Source of the DNA: Primorskyibacter aestuariivivens | GTDB lineage: Bacteria; Pseudomonadota; Alphaproteobacteria; Rhodobacterales; Rhodobacteraceae | Direction of reading: 5' to 3' | NCBI RefSeq assembly: GCF_028023675.1 | Contig: NZ_JAQIOZ010000021.1 | Span: forward strand, 23,685-87,684 | Length of the DNA stretch: 64,000 nucleotides | Shown: positions 17,014-25,597 of the stretch, piece by piece | Position numbering within the stretch: the stretch's first letter is position 1 | Layout of the letters: each line of letters begins with the position of its first letter | Notes under the pieces: model-generated | The model's database searches: none | Told to the model about the DNA's origin: nothing | The model's input: the letters and a program-made list of their open reading frames with translations, nothing else | Program-made: the position numbers and the translations under genes

Positions 17014-17760
17014 ATGACCGATATGACCTCACCCCAGCCCGCGCCGGACGCCAAGCCCGGCCTGACCCGACACCTTCCGCTTCTGACTATCCTTGTGGTG
17101 GCGGTGATCGGGTACTTCACGTTGCGCGATTACATCACCTTTGACACGTTGCGCGACAATCGCGAACTGCTCCTGGGGTGGCGCGATTCGAACTATGCGC
17201 TGGTGGCGCTGAGTTTCGTGGGCATCTACGTGTTGATCGTGGCGTTTTCATTGCCGGGCGCGGCGGTGGCGTCGGTCACTGGCGGCTTCCTGTTCGGTCT
17301 TGCTGCGGGCACCGGATTGAACGTGCTGGCCGCCACCATCGGGGCCACGGCTATATTCCTCGCGGCGCGCTGGGGGTTGGGGGCCTCGCTGACCGCCAGG
17401 CTTGAGGCGTCGGAGGGTACGATCAAACGGCTCAAGGACGGGCTGCGCGAAAACGAGATCAGCGTGCTGTTGCTCCTGCGACTTGTCCCGGCGGTGCCGT
17501 TTTTCGTGGCCAACCTGTTGCCCGCGCTGGTCGGTGTGAAATTCCGCAACTTTGTCTGGACCACGGCGCTGGGCATCATCCCCGGCGGGCTGGTCTTTAC
17601 ATGGATCGGCGTGGGGCTGGGCGAGGTGTTCGACCGGGGCGAAAGCCCGGATCTGAGTCTGTTGTGGGAGCCGCATATCATCGGGCCGCTGCTGGGGCTT
17701 TCGGCTCTGGCCGCGCTGCCAATGGTTATCAAAGCCGTGCGCGGCAAGCCGGGGGTCTGA
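17014..17760 (+). CDS. TVP38/TMEM64 family inner-membrane protein
   Basis: A 248-residue membrane protein of the DedA-related TVP38/TMEM64 (SNARE-associated) superfamily, with hydrophobic segments near residues 25-42, 65-85, 88-120, 165-180 and 220-238. The conserved core SLPGAAVASVTGGFLFG and the later LLLLRLVPAVPFFVANLLPAL are both present. Members of this superfamily are linked to lipid scrambling and flavoprotein partners, but the bacterial role is not settled. Four bases separate it from the downstream disulfide oxidoreductase-family gene, a pairing seen repeatedly in bacteria. Confidence 0.9.
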   Translation: MTDMTSPQPAPDAKPGLTRHLPLLTILVVAVIGYFTLRDYITFDTLRDNRELLLGWRDSNYALVALSFVGIYVLIVAFSLPGAAVASVTGGFLFGLAAGTGLNVLAATIGATAIFLAARWGLGASLTARLEASEGTIKRLKDGLRENEISVLLLLRLVPAVPFFVANLLPALVGVKFRNFVWTTALGIIPGGLVFTWIGVGLGEVFDRGESPDLSLLWEPHIIGPLLGLSALAALPMVIKAVRGKPGV

Positions 17761-17763
17761 GGC

Positions 17764-19182
17764 ATGGAGCGGATCAAGACGGATATTCTGGTCATTGGTG
17801 CCGGTTCCGGGGGCCTGTCAGTGGCTGCGGGTGCGGTTCAGATGGGGGCCGATGTGGTCCTTCTGGAAGGGCACAAGATGGGCGGGGATTGCCTGAACTT
17901 CGGCTGCGTGCCCTCCAAGGCTCTGATTGCCAGCGGCAAGGCGGCTTACGCTCAATCACACGCCAGCGCTTATGGCGTGGCCGATCACGTGCCTCAGGTG
18001 GATTATGCGGCGGCCAAGGATCATGTGGCCGATGTGATCGCCCAGATCGAACCGGTGGACAGTCAGGAGCGGTTCGAGGGCCTCGGTGTGCGGGTGATCC
18101 GGGACTACGGCCGATTCATTTCCGAAACCGAGGTGCAGGCGGGCGAGCATATCATCACCGCGCGCCGTATCGTGATCGCCACCGGCTCTTCACCGCTGGT
18201 GCCACCGATCCCGGGGCTGGACTCTGTGCCTTATGAGACCAATGAGACGGTTTTCGAGCTGCGTGATAAGCCAGATCACCTGCTGATCATCGGGGGCGGT
18301 CCTATCGGTATGGAGATGGCGCAGGCGCATCGCCGTCTGGGCTGTGACGTGACGGTGATCGAAGGGGCCAAGGCGCTGGGCAAGGATGATCCGGAGATGG
18401 CCGGGATTGTCCTCGAACAGATGCGCGCGGAATGTATCGAGATCGCGGAGGAGGCGCTGGCCGCCGAGATTCGCGGACAGGCCGGGGCCATCGAGGTGGA
18501 AACCAAGGATGGTCGCGTCTTCAAGGGCTCGCATTTGCTTATGGCGGTGGGGCGCAAGGCGAATATCGACAATTTGGACCTTGAGAAAGCCGGGGTCGAG
18601 ACGCATCGGACGGGCATCACCGTGGATGACAGTCTGAAGACAACAAACAAGCGGGTTTACGCCATTGGCGACGTTGCGGGCGGGCTGCAATTCACCCATG
18701 TCGCCGGGTATCATGCGGGGATCATCATCCGCTCCGCTCTGTTTGGTCTGCCTGCGAAGGTTTCGAACGCACATATCCCCTGGGCCACCTATACCGCGCC
18801 GGAACTGGCGCAGGTGGGGCTGACCGAGGCAGAGGCGCGCGAGGCGCATGGTGACAGGCTGGAGGTGGTGCGCTTTGATTTCGAGCATAACGACCGGCTG
18901 ATCGCCGAGCGTAAAACCGCGGGGCGGATCAAGGTCATGGTGGTCAAGGGACGGCCCGTGGGCGTGTCCATCGCCGGGCATCAGGCAGGGGAATTGATCA
19001 ACCTGTGGTCACTGGTCATCGCCAACAAGCTCAAGATGAAGCACGTGGCGGCGATGGTGTCGCCCTATCCGACGGTGGGCGAGATCAACAAACGCGCGGC
19101 AGGGGCCTATTTCTCTCCCAGATTGTTTGATAATCAGATGGTTAAGCGCGTTGTCGGTTTTGTACAGCGCTGGATACGTTAA
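17764..19182 (+). CDS. FAD-dependent pyridine nucleotide-disulfide oxidoreductase, MerA/Lpd-like
   Basis: A 472-residue class I flavoprotein. FAD site GAGSGGLSVAAG near residue 11; redox-active pair C-x4-C in GGDCLNFGCVPSK (Cys43 and Cys48); NAD(P) site IGGGPIGMEMAQAHRRLG near 177; second FAD contact VYAIGDVAGG near 298. In the C-terminal domain the HPTxxE active-site segment of glutathione reductase and lipoamide dehydrogenase reads YPTVGE, with Tyr in place of His, as in mercuric reductases. There is no N-terminal HMA domain and no C-terminal vicinal cysteine pair, so mercury reduction is unlikely. It probably works with the TVP38 protein just upstream; the substrate is unknown. Confidence 0.88.
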   Translation: MERIKTDILVIGAGSGGLSVAAGAVQMGADVVLLEGHKMGGDCLNFGCVPSKALIASGKAAYAQSHASAYGVADHVPQVDYAAAKDHVADVIAQIEPVDSQERFEGLGVRVIRDYGRFISETEVQAGEHIITARRIVIATGSSPLVPPIPGLDSVPYETNETVFELRDKPDHLLIIGGGPIGMEMAQAHRRLGCDVTVIEGAKALGKDDPEMAGIVLEQMRAECIEIAEEALAAEIRGQAGAIEVETKDGRVFKGSHLLMAVGRKANIDNLDLEKAGVETHRTGITVDDSLKTTNKRVYAIGDVAGGLQFTHVAGYHAGIIIRSALFGLPAKVSNAHIPWATYTAPELAQVGLTEAEAREAHGDRLEVVRFDFEHNDRLIAERKTAGRIKVMVVKGRPVGVSIAGHQAGELINLWSLVIANKLKMKHVAAMVSPYPTVGEINKRAAGAYFSPRLFDNQMVKRVVGFVQRWIR

Positions 19183-19262
19183 CGCGTTTCGATATTTCGC
19201 AATTCCGGACGCAAAACCGCGATCCACTTTTGCTGGAATTGCTCCAAGGGGTAGGGCGGGCC

Positions 19263-20642
19263 ATGCTCAATTCGCTGTCTGGGCGATTTCTGATCCTCAC
19301 AACCGTCTTCGTGATGTTGGCGGAGGTGCTGGTCTTTGTGCCCTCGGTGGCCCGGTTCCGCGAAGATTACCTTCTGGGTCATCTGGAACGGGCGCAAATC
19401 GCGTCGCTGGCGCTTTTGGCCAATGACATGATCGACACCGATCTCGAAGAAGAGCTGTTGCGCAATGCGGGCGTCTACAACGTGGTGCTGCGCCGGGATG
19501 AGGCGCGGCAGTTGATCCTGTCCTCGCCCATGCCCCGGCCCATTGATGCCACCTTTGACCTGCGGGAGTCGCGGCCCCTTCCGTTAATCATGCATGCCAT
19601 GCAGCGTCTTGCCGATCCGGAGCCCCGGATCATCCGTGTCATCGGAAACCCGCTGCGTGACGCAGGCCTGTTGATTGAAGTGTCGATGGAAACCGCGCCG
19701 CTGCGCATGGCGATGATCGATTACGGGCTGCGCATTCTGTTTCTCTCGGCCGTGATTTCGATTGCCACGGCGTTTCTGTTGTTCCTCGCAGTGCGTGTCT
19801 TCCTCGTGAAACCGATCAAGGGGGTCATCGGTCACATGATGGCCTATGCCGCCGCGCCCGAAGATGCACGCCGTATCATCCAGCCCTCGGCCGGTGTGCG
19901 CGAATTGCGCGAAGCGGAAGAAGCGCTGCAATCGCTGCAGACCGAACTGACCCACGCGCTGAAACAGAAAGAGCGGCTCGCGCAGTTGGGCGGGGCCGTG
20001 GCTCGGGTCAGCCATGACCTGCGCAACATCCTGACCTCGGCACAGCTGTTCACCGACCGGATCGAAATGTCCGAGGACCCGGCTGTGAAACGTCTCGCGC
20101 CCAAACTGGTCAGATCTATCACCCGCGCTGTGTCGCTCTGTGAAAGCACGCTGGCTTTTGGCCGGGCCGAGGAACCGGCGCCCAGCCTTACCCGTGTCTC
20201 GCTTGCCGAACTGGTCAGCGATGTGGTGGAAAGCGAACGGCTGACGGTGGGCGACCATGACCTGAGCTTTTCCGAGGACGTGCCCGCCACGCTTAGCGTC
20301 CGTGCTGACCCTGAACAATTGTACCGTGTGTTGTCCAACCTCGTGCGCAATGCACGTCAGGCCATCGTCAACACCGGCAAACCGGGCGAGATCAACGTCG
20401 CGGCGCAGGAAGAGGAAGATGTCTGGCGCATCCGCGTGACCGATACCGGTCCCGGCCTGCCGCCCAAGGCGCGTGAGCATCTGTTCCAGCCGTTTCAGGG
20501 CGGTGCACGCAAGGGCGGCAGCGGTCTTGGGCTTGCCATCGCTGCCGAACTGATCCGTGGTCATGGCGGCACGGTGATGCTCATCGACAGCTCCGAGGCG
20601 GGCACGATATTCGAGATTTGCCTGCCGCGCGGTGATCTTTGA
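19263..20642 (+). CDS. Membrane-bound sensor histidine kinase
   Basis: A 459-residue HisKA-type kinase. Two membrane segments (about residues 5-28 and 155-180) enclose a periplasmic sensing region of about 125 residues. A linker leads to the H-box VSHDLRNILTS with His near residue 250, the N-box NLVRNARQA, the G1 box DTGPGLP and the G2 box GSGLGLAIAAE. All catalytic residues are present. The ATG at 19263 follows AAGGGGTAGGG; an in-frame TTG 33 bases upstream is less likely. There is no response regulator gene next to it; the tRNA-Arg gene follows, so its partner must be elsewhere. Confidence 0.88.
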   Translation: MLNSLSGRFLILTTVFVMLAEVLVFVPSVARFREDYLLGHLERAQIASLALLANDMIDTDLEEELLRNAGVYNVVLRRDEARQLILSSPMPRPIDATFDLRESRPLPLIMHAMQRLADPEPRIIRVIGNPLRDAGLLIEVSMETAPLRMAMIDYGLRILFLSAVISIATAFLLFLAVRVFLVKPIKGVIGHMMAYAAAPEDARRIIQPSAGVRELREAEEALQSLQTELTHALKQKERLAQLGGAVARVSHDLRNILTSAQLFTDRIEMSEDPAVKRLAPKLVRSITRAVSLCESTLAFGRAEEPAPSLTRVSLAELVSDVVESERLTVGDHDLSFSEDVPATLSVRADPEQLYRVLSNLVRNARQAIVNTGKPGEINVAAQEEEDVWRIRVTDTGPGLPPKAREHLFQPFQGGARKGGSGLGLAIAAELIRGHGGTVMLIDSSEAGTIFEICLPRGDL

Positions 20643-20700
20643 AAATTCTCGCATTTCACTCTTGCAAAGGTCGGGCGGCTTCCGTAAACCCCGGCTCCAC

Positions 20701-20777
20701 GGACCGATAGCTCAGCTGGATAGAGTACCTGACTACGAATCAGGGGGTCGGGGGTTCGAATCCTCCTCGGTCCGCCA
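20701..20777 (+). tRNA. tRNA-Arg (anticodon ACG)
   Basis: A complete cloverleaf: acceptor GGACCGA (20701-20707) pairs with TCGGTCC (20767-20773), then discriminator G and an encoded CCA. The anticodon stem CCTGA/TCAGG encloses the loop CTACGAA, giving anticodon ACG, read as inosine after deamination to decode CGU, CGC and CGA. The T-loop region GGGGGTTCGAATCCTCC is standard. A possible promoter (TTGCAA, 17 bases, TAAACC) lies just upstream. No integrase or repeated 3' end is seen next to it. Confidence 0.97.
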
Positions 20778-20979
20778 CCTTCCCCCACAAAAGACGACAG
20801 GCAAGGCGGGTTTCGGCGCGGGACGCGCCGCTTTGGCGTCACGGGATTGCAGCGCCGTCACAATTTCCAGATGGTTACGGTGGATGTCTTGGTCACGCGC
20901 GGACCGCCGCCATTCCCGGCATGTGTGATCACTTCGACGGTCTTGGCAAATACAGGCCGCTCAGATCTCCGAATTCCCG

Positions 20980-21987
20980 CTATGCGAATTCTGGTGCCAC
21001 GGCGCGACCGGTTCGCGCCGACTCGGCACAGGCCAGCGCGATGGCAAGCGCAGCGTGCCCGTCCTCGGCCGTCGCTGATGGCGCGCGGTTGCCGGTTACC
21101 GCCGCGTGGAATTCGTCGAGCGCGTTGTAGAAAGACTGATCATAGCGTTCGAGAAAGAAATGCTTGAGCGGTTCGCGTGCGACGGTGCGGGCCTTGTCCC
21201 AGCGCACCAGATTGTCGTCACGGTGATTCAGCGTCTGCACCATGCCACCGTCGCCAAAGGCCTCCAACCGCTGGTCGAATCCGTAGGCACAGGCGCGGGA
21301 GTTGTTGATATGGACCAGCGCGCCCGAGGGCATCTTGAGCGTGGTCATGGTCATGTCGAAATCGCCCTCGGCACCTATCTGTGGATCAAACATGCAGGAG
21401 CCGGCGGCCATGACCTCGACCGGGCGCTCACCTGCGATCCAGCACAAGAGGTCGATATCGTGGATCGTGGCGTCGACGAAATAGCCACCCGAGGCGCGGA
21501 CATACTCGATGGGCGGCGGGCTGGGTTCGCGTGACCAGCTCATCAGCATATTGAGCCGCCCGATTTCGCCGCGTTTCACCGCTTCTCGCAACGCCGCATT
21601 GTCCGGATCAAAGCGCCGGTTGAAGCCCAGCATGAAGGGCACGGGATGGTCGCGCAACGCGGCCATCGCCCGATCGACGCGGCTGAGCGACTGATCCAGC
21701 GGCTTTTCGCAATAGATCGGCTTGCCCGCCCGCGCCGCCGCCTCGATATAATCGACATGGGTGTCGGTCGGCGTGGCGATGACCACCGCGTCCACGGCCG
21801 GATCGGCCAGTACCGCATCCAGATCGTCCATCGCGCGCCCGCCATAGAGATCGGCGGCCTTGGTGGCGGACGCGATGCGCGGGTTATAGATCACCTCAAG
21901 GCGCAGCCCGGGATGGGCGTTGATCTTGGGTCCGTAGACATGGGCCATGCGGCCGGTGCCCATCAGGGCAATTCCAAGCGTCTGCAT
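20980..21987 (-). CDS. Gfo/Idh/MocA family oxidoreductase
   Basis: A 335-residue NAD(P)-dependent sugar or polyol dehydrogenase. The Rossmann loop GTGRMAHVYG is at residues 10-19, the family EKPLD motif near residue 94, and the helix with GGYFVDATIHDIDLLCW near 168 carries the conserved Asp and His used for catalysis in inositol 2-dehydrogenases. Its ATG overlaps the stop of the GMC oxidoreductase gene by one base (TGATG), so the two are an operon. Inositol or a related polyol is a reasonable substrate, but sequence alone does not fix it. Confidence 0.88.
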   Translation of the reverse strand: MQTLGIALMGTGRMAHVYGPKINAHPGLRLEVIYNPRIASATKAADLYGGRAMDDLDAVLADPAVDAVVIATPTDTHVDYIEAAARAGKPIYCEKPLDQSLSRVDRAMAALRDHPVPFMLGFNRRFDPDNAALREAVKRGEIGRLNMLMSWSREPSPPPIEYVRASGGYFVDATIHDIDLLCWIAGERPVEVMAAGSCMFDPQIGAEGDFDMTMTTLKMPSGALVHINNSRACAYGFDQRLEAFGDGGMVQTLNHRDDNLVRWDKARTVAREPLKHFFLERYDQSFYNALDEFHAAVTGNRAPSATAEDGHAALAIALACAESARTGRAVAPEFA

Positions 21988-23588
21988 CAGGCGTGCTCCC
22001 TTGCGTCTTCGAGGATCAGCGCGGCGGCCTTTTCTCCGATCATGATCGAGGCGGCATTGGTGTTGCCGGTGACGATGCGCGGCATGATCGAGGCATCGGC
22101 CACCCGCAGCCCGTCGATACCATGCACCCGCAGGCGCGGATCGACCACCGCATCCTCGCCCACACCCATCTTGCAGGTCCCGACCGGGTGCAGCAAGGAC
22201 AGGCCATTGGCGCGGCAATAGGCGAGCAATTCGGCGTCGGACTGAACGTCCTTGCCCGGTGACAGCTCATACTCCACGCAATCGGACATCGGCTTGGTCG
22301 CCGCGATCTTGCGACCGAATTGCAGCCCCGCGATGGCGGCGCGCTGGTCGGCTTCGTCGGCGAAGAAATTAAACTGGATCTCCGGCTTGTCGCTGGGAGC
22401 CGGGCCGGAGATCCTGACATGCCCGCGGGAGTTCGGACGCATGTGTTCGGCAAGAATGGTAAAGCCCGAGAACGGGTGGGGTTTCAGTTGCTCATCGGTG
22501 CACCACGCCATGAAGGTGACCATCATGTCGGGTCGGTCAATTTCCGGGCCGGAGCAGATGAAGGTATTGGAATAATTGCCATTATCGGCAAAAGGTCCGG
22601 TGCGGAAAATCAGGTGCCGCAAGAGCTGCAGCCCGCCCTTGAGCTTGTTGTTGTAGAGGTCGTTGACCGTGGAATGCACGGTGGAGCGATACTCGGCCCC
22701 GATGCCGAAATGATCCTGCAGGTTCTCGCCCACGCCGGGCAGCTCGTGGCTCACCTCGATACCATGTTGGCGGAGCAGCGCGCCGGGCCCGATGCCGGAG
22801 ATTTGCAAAAGCTGCGGCGAGTTGAAGGTGCCACCGCTCAGGATGATCTCGCGCCGGGCGCGGGCCTCATGGCTGCCGCGCCGATCGGTCCAGCGTACAC
22901 CGGAGGCGCGCTTGCCCTCCAGTGTGATGCGCTCGACCATGGCATTCAGCTTCAGGTCGATATTGCGTTTCGCGGGACCGCGCAGATAGCCCGCCGCGGT
23001 GCTCCAGCGCAGGCCCTTTTTGGTTGTGGTCTGGACATAGCCCGTGCCTTCCTGCTGCGCGCCGTTGAAATCGTCATTGCGCGGCACGCCAAGCGCCTCA
23101 GAGGCGGCATGGAACGCCTCACCCAATTCATGTTCGGTACGGATATCCGAGACCGCCACCGGGCCGCCGGTGCCGTGGAATTCATTGGCACCGCGCTCCT
23201 GATCCTCGCAGGATTTGAAATAGGGCAGCACACCGTCCCAGCCCCAGCCGGTGCAGCCCGCCGCTTCCCAGCCGTCGAAATCCTGCGGTTGGCCGCGCAT
23301 GTAGATCATGCCGTTGATCGCGCCGGTTCCGCCCAGTACCTTGCCACGCGGCTGGAACAGGCGGCGATTGTTCAGATGTGGCTCCGGCGCGCTTTCATAG
23401 CACCAGTTGACCGATGGGTTGGCATAGAGCATCGAATAGCCCAGCGGGATATGGATGAAGGGGTTGCGGTCCTTTCCACCGGCTTCCAGAAGCAGCACCG
23501 ATTGCCCGGCCTCGGCCAGGCGGCCGGCCACGGCGCAGCCGGCCGACCCCGCACCAATCACGATATAGTCGTACTCCGAATGCGCCAT
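21987..23588 (-). CDS. GMC family FAD-dependent oxidoreductase (choline dehydrogenase-like)
   Basis: A 533-residue flavoprotein of the glucose-methanol-choline family. The ADP-binding loop GAGSAGCAVAGRL is at residues 12-24, the signature region GKVLGGTGAINGMIYMRG near residue 82, and the C-terminal HPVGTCKMG and NTNAASIMIGEKAA contain the flavin-site His and Asn. It oxidises an alcohol to an aldehyde or ketone; being in one operon with a Gfo/Idh/MocA dehydrogenase and near a CUT2 sugar transporter suggests a polyol or sugar rather than choline. No betaine aldehyde dehydrogenase or betI is nearby. GGAGGAGACA precedes the ATG at 23588. Confidence 0.9.
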   Translation of the reverse strand: MAHSEYDYIVIGAGSAGCAVAGRLAEAGQSVLLLEAGGKDRNPFIHIPLGYSMLYANPSVNWCYESAPEPHLNNRRLFQPRGKVLGGTGAINGMIYMRGQPQDFDGWEAAGCTGWGWDGVLPYFKSCEDQERGANEFHGTGGPVAVSDIRTEHELGEAFHAASEALGVPRNDDFNGAQQEGTGYVQTTTKKGLRWSTAAGYLRGPAKRNIDLKLNAMVERITLEGKRASGVRWTDRRGSHEARARREIILSGGTFNSPQLLQISGIGPGALLRQHGIEVSHELPGVGENLQDHFGIGAEYRSTVHSTVNDLYNNKLKGGLQLLRHLIFRTGPFADNGNYSNTFICSGPEIDRPDMMVTFMAWCTDEQLKPHPFSGFTILAEHMRPNSRGHVRISGPAPSDKPEIQFNFFADEADQRAAIAGLQFGRKIAATKPMSDCVEYELSPGKDVQSDAELLAYCRANGLSLLHPVGTCKMGVGEDAVVDPRLRVHGIDGLRVADASIMPRIVTGNTNAASIMIGEKAAALILEDAREHA

Positions 23589-23659
23589 TGTCTCCTCCCC
23601 GGATATGTCTTGTTTCAGAGGGTTGCATGACGGGGCCTTGTTGCTGAACACGCGAAATG

Positions 23660-23671
23660 TCAGATTTGGAC
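23660..23671 (+). promoter_or_regulatory. Candidate operator TCAGATTTGGAC between GMC gene and regulator
   Basis: The 12-mer TCAGATTTGGAC lies in the middle of the 159-base divergent gap, 72 bases from the GMC start and 76 from the regulator start. The same 12 bases occur, inverted, in the divergent gap in front of the CUT2 binding-protein gene (27867-27878). The central position suits control of both directions. Confidence 0.5.
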
Positions 23672-23747
23672 GAACCGCGTCTGGTTTGCCCGTGCGGCTT
23701 TGAAATCATGTGCTGGACCAGCCCGACGGACCACAGGAGATGCCCCG

Positions 23748-25451
23748 ATGACGCGCGAGGAACTGTTGCGAATCCTCACCTTTGTGGAATCGAACCGCGA
23801 CATATCCGAAAAGCGGACCAGCCTTGCCACGGTGGACCCGCGCTGGAACATCGTGGCCTATGCGATGCGGCGGCATCTCGAGGGCAAGCTGCTGACCGTG
23901 ACCTCGGCGGCATCGGCGGCCGATGTGCCCTATGGTACGGCGATGCGGCGGATTACCGAGCTGATCGACGAGGGATTGCTGCACAAGCGGCCAAAATCGC
24001 GGTCTGGCAAAAGCTTTTCGCTGCATCCCACCCGCAAGCTGATCGCGGAGTTCGAAAGCTTTGCCATGCAACTCAAGGCGATGGTCGGCAATACATTCGG
24101 TTTCACCACCGGCGATAGCGAGATGGGCGATTTCTATTTCGGGGGCTATTACATGGCCTCGCGCACCTTGCCCTATCCCAGCGCCATGCGGCAGGGGGTG
24201 GGGGTGGACCGGACCTTCCGGATTCTCAGCCCCATCGATCCCACCTTCAAGACGCTAAGCGAGTTTTCGTCCAATCTGGACGAGTTATGCGGGACCAATA
24301 TCGAAATCGTCAACCTGCCGCTGGATGAGCTGCATGGCGAGATCATGAGCAATGCCGGGCGGCAGATATCCAAATATGACCTGATGGCTGTCGATCTGCC
24401 GTGGATTGGCCAACTGGCCACCGAAGGCGTGATCGAACCGTTGGACGAGGTCATGCGGGAAGAGCGCTATAACCCATCGGATTTTCATAACGCGGCGTAC
24501 AAGGGATCGTCCTGGAACGGCAGCCAGTACGGGTTACCAATCCAGCCGACGGCGGAATTGCTGTTCTGCCGCGCCGACCTGTTTGCCGAGGCCGGGCTGT
24601 CCTGTCCGACATCCACCGATGAGTTGTTGCTGGCGGCGCGGGTGCTGCACCGCTCAGGCTTCAACATGTCCGGCATCGTGATGAATTTCGGACGCGGTAC
24701 GCCGATGGCCCATACCTTCATGCAGACGCTGGCGGATTTTGGTCAGCCGATCATCAACCTTGATCCGCTGGGCGATGAATTCAACGTGGCCGAGATCGAG
24801 GGGGAAAACTACCGTCCACTGCTGGATACCGATGCCGCGCGGGAGGCGGCGGAGTTCCTGCTGGAACTGGCGGAGTTTTCCCACAAGGACAGCCTGAGCT
24901 GCAATTGGGACCGGCGAATCGGGATTTTTTCGCGCGGCGAGGCGGCGATGACCTATGGCTGGAGCATTCGCGCTGCCGCTTTTGAGCTGAACGAAAACTC
25001 GCCCGCCCATGGCAACGTGAAATTCGTGCCGCATCCGCATGGCCCCGGCGCGCGCACGGTGTCACCCATCGGGGGGTTTTCGCTGTCGGTGCCTGCGGGG
25101 TTGAGCGCGGAACGCAAGAAAGCATCGTGGAAGGTCATGGAATACCTGACCCGGCCCGAAATGCTCAAGTGGTATGTGCTGAACGGCAACCTCACCAGCC
25201 CGCGTTTTTCCACCAGCGCTGACCCCGAGGTGCAGGCCAGTTCCTCGCTGATCAGCGAAGTGGATGCCATGGAGCGACGCGGTGAATTGCAGACATGGCC
25301 CCGCCCGCCAATCCCGGAATTCAGCGAGTTGCTGAGCGTTCTGGGGGACGAGATCCACATGATGCTGCAAGGGGCGATTTCCGTCGAAGACGCGCTTGGC
25401 CGGTCTCAGAACAGGATCGACGCGCTGATGCGTGAGCGGGGGCATTACTAA
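23748..25451 (+). CDS. Winged-helix regulator fused to a solute-binding protein domain
   Basis: A 567-residue protein without a signal peptide. Residues 1-95 look like a MarR/winged-helix DNA-binding domain (TSAASAADVPYGTAMRRITE as the recognition helix region, then GLLHKRPKSRSGKSFSLHPT as the wing). From about residue 115 to the end it resembles family 1 extracellular solute-binding proteins of sugar ABC transporters (ILSPIDPTFKTLSEFSSN, YDLMAVDLPWIGQLA, YGLPIQPTAELLFCRADLF, WKVMEYLTRPEMLKWY). This suggests a cytoplasmic sensor that binds a carbohydrate with a borrowed receptor fold and regulates transcription. AGGAG precedes the ATG at 23748. It is divergent from the GMC gene and shares an operator-like motif with the CUT2 transporter promoter. 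Fold assignments are by pattern and the ligand is unknown. Confidence 0.8.
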   Translation: MTREELLRILTFVESNRDISEKRTSLATVDPRWNIVAYAMRRHLEGKLLTVTSAASAADVPYGTAMRRITELIDEGLLHKRPKSRSGKSFSLHPTRKLIAEFESFAMQLKAMVGNTFGFTTGDSEMGDFYFGGYYMASRTLPYPSAMRQGVGVDRTFRILSPIDPTFKTLSEFSSNLDELCGTNIEIVNLPLDELHGEIMSNAGRQISKYDLMAVDLPWIGQLATEGVIEPLDEVMREERYNPSDFHNAAYKGSSWNGSQYGLPIQPTAELLFCRADLFAEAGLSCPTSTDELLLAARVLHRSGFNMSGIVMNFGRGTPMAHTFMQTLADFGQPIINLDPLGDEFNVAEIEGENYRPLLDTDAAREAAEFLLELAEFSHKDSLSCNWDRRIGIFSRGEAAMTYGWSIRAAAFELNENSPAHGNVKFVPHPHGPGARTVSPIGGFSLSVPAGLSAERKKASWKVMEYLTRPEMLKWYVLNGNLTSPRFSTSADPEVQASSSLISEVDAMERRGELQTWPRPPIPEFSELLSVLGDEIHMMLQGAISVEDALGRSQNRIDALMRERGHY

Positions 25452-25597
25452 GGCGTGGAGACCGGGTGCTCCGGCGAAAGGAACCGACTGCGGCGACCAT
25501 CACCCGCGCGCTTTGTGCTATGCTGGGGGAGAAGGGGCGTCTGGAGAGCTGTTCCTCCACCGCCCAGGCTGCTCGTGGATCTGTAGTGAGGCGCCCC

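Noticed and set aside
17764..19182. Mercuric reductase (merA) call
   Set aside because: There is no N-terminal metal-binding domain, no C-terminal cysteine pair and no mer operon nearby.
20701..20979. tRNA-Arg as an island attachment site
   Set aside because: No integrase, no repeat of the tRNA 3' end and no change of gene style was seen downstream; the neighbours are metabolic genes.
21987..23588. Choline dehydrogenase (betA) call
   Set aside because: The fold fits, but there is no betB, betI or choline transporter nearby, and the partner gene is a Gfo/Idh/MocA dehydrogenase.
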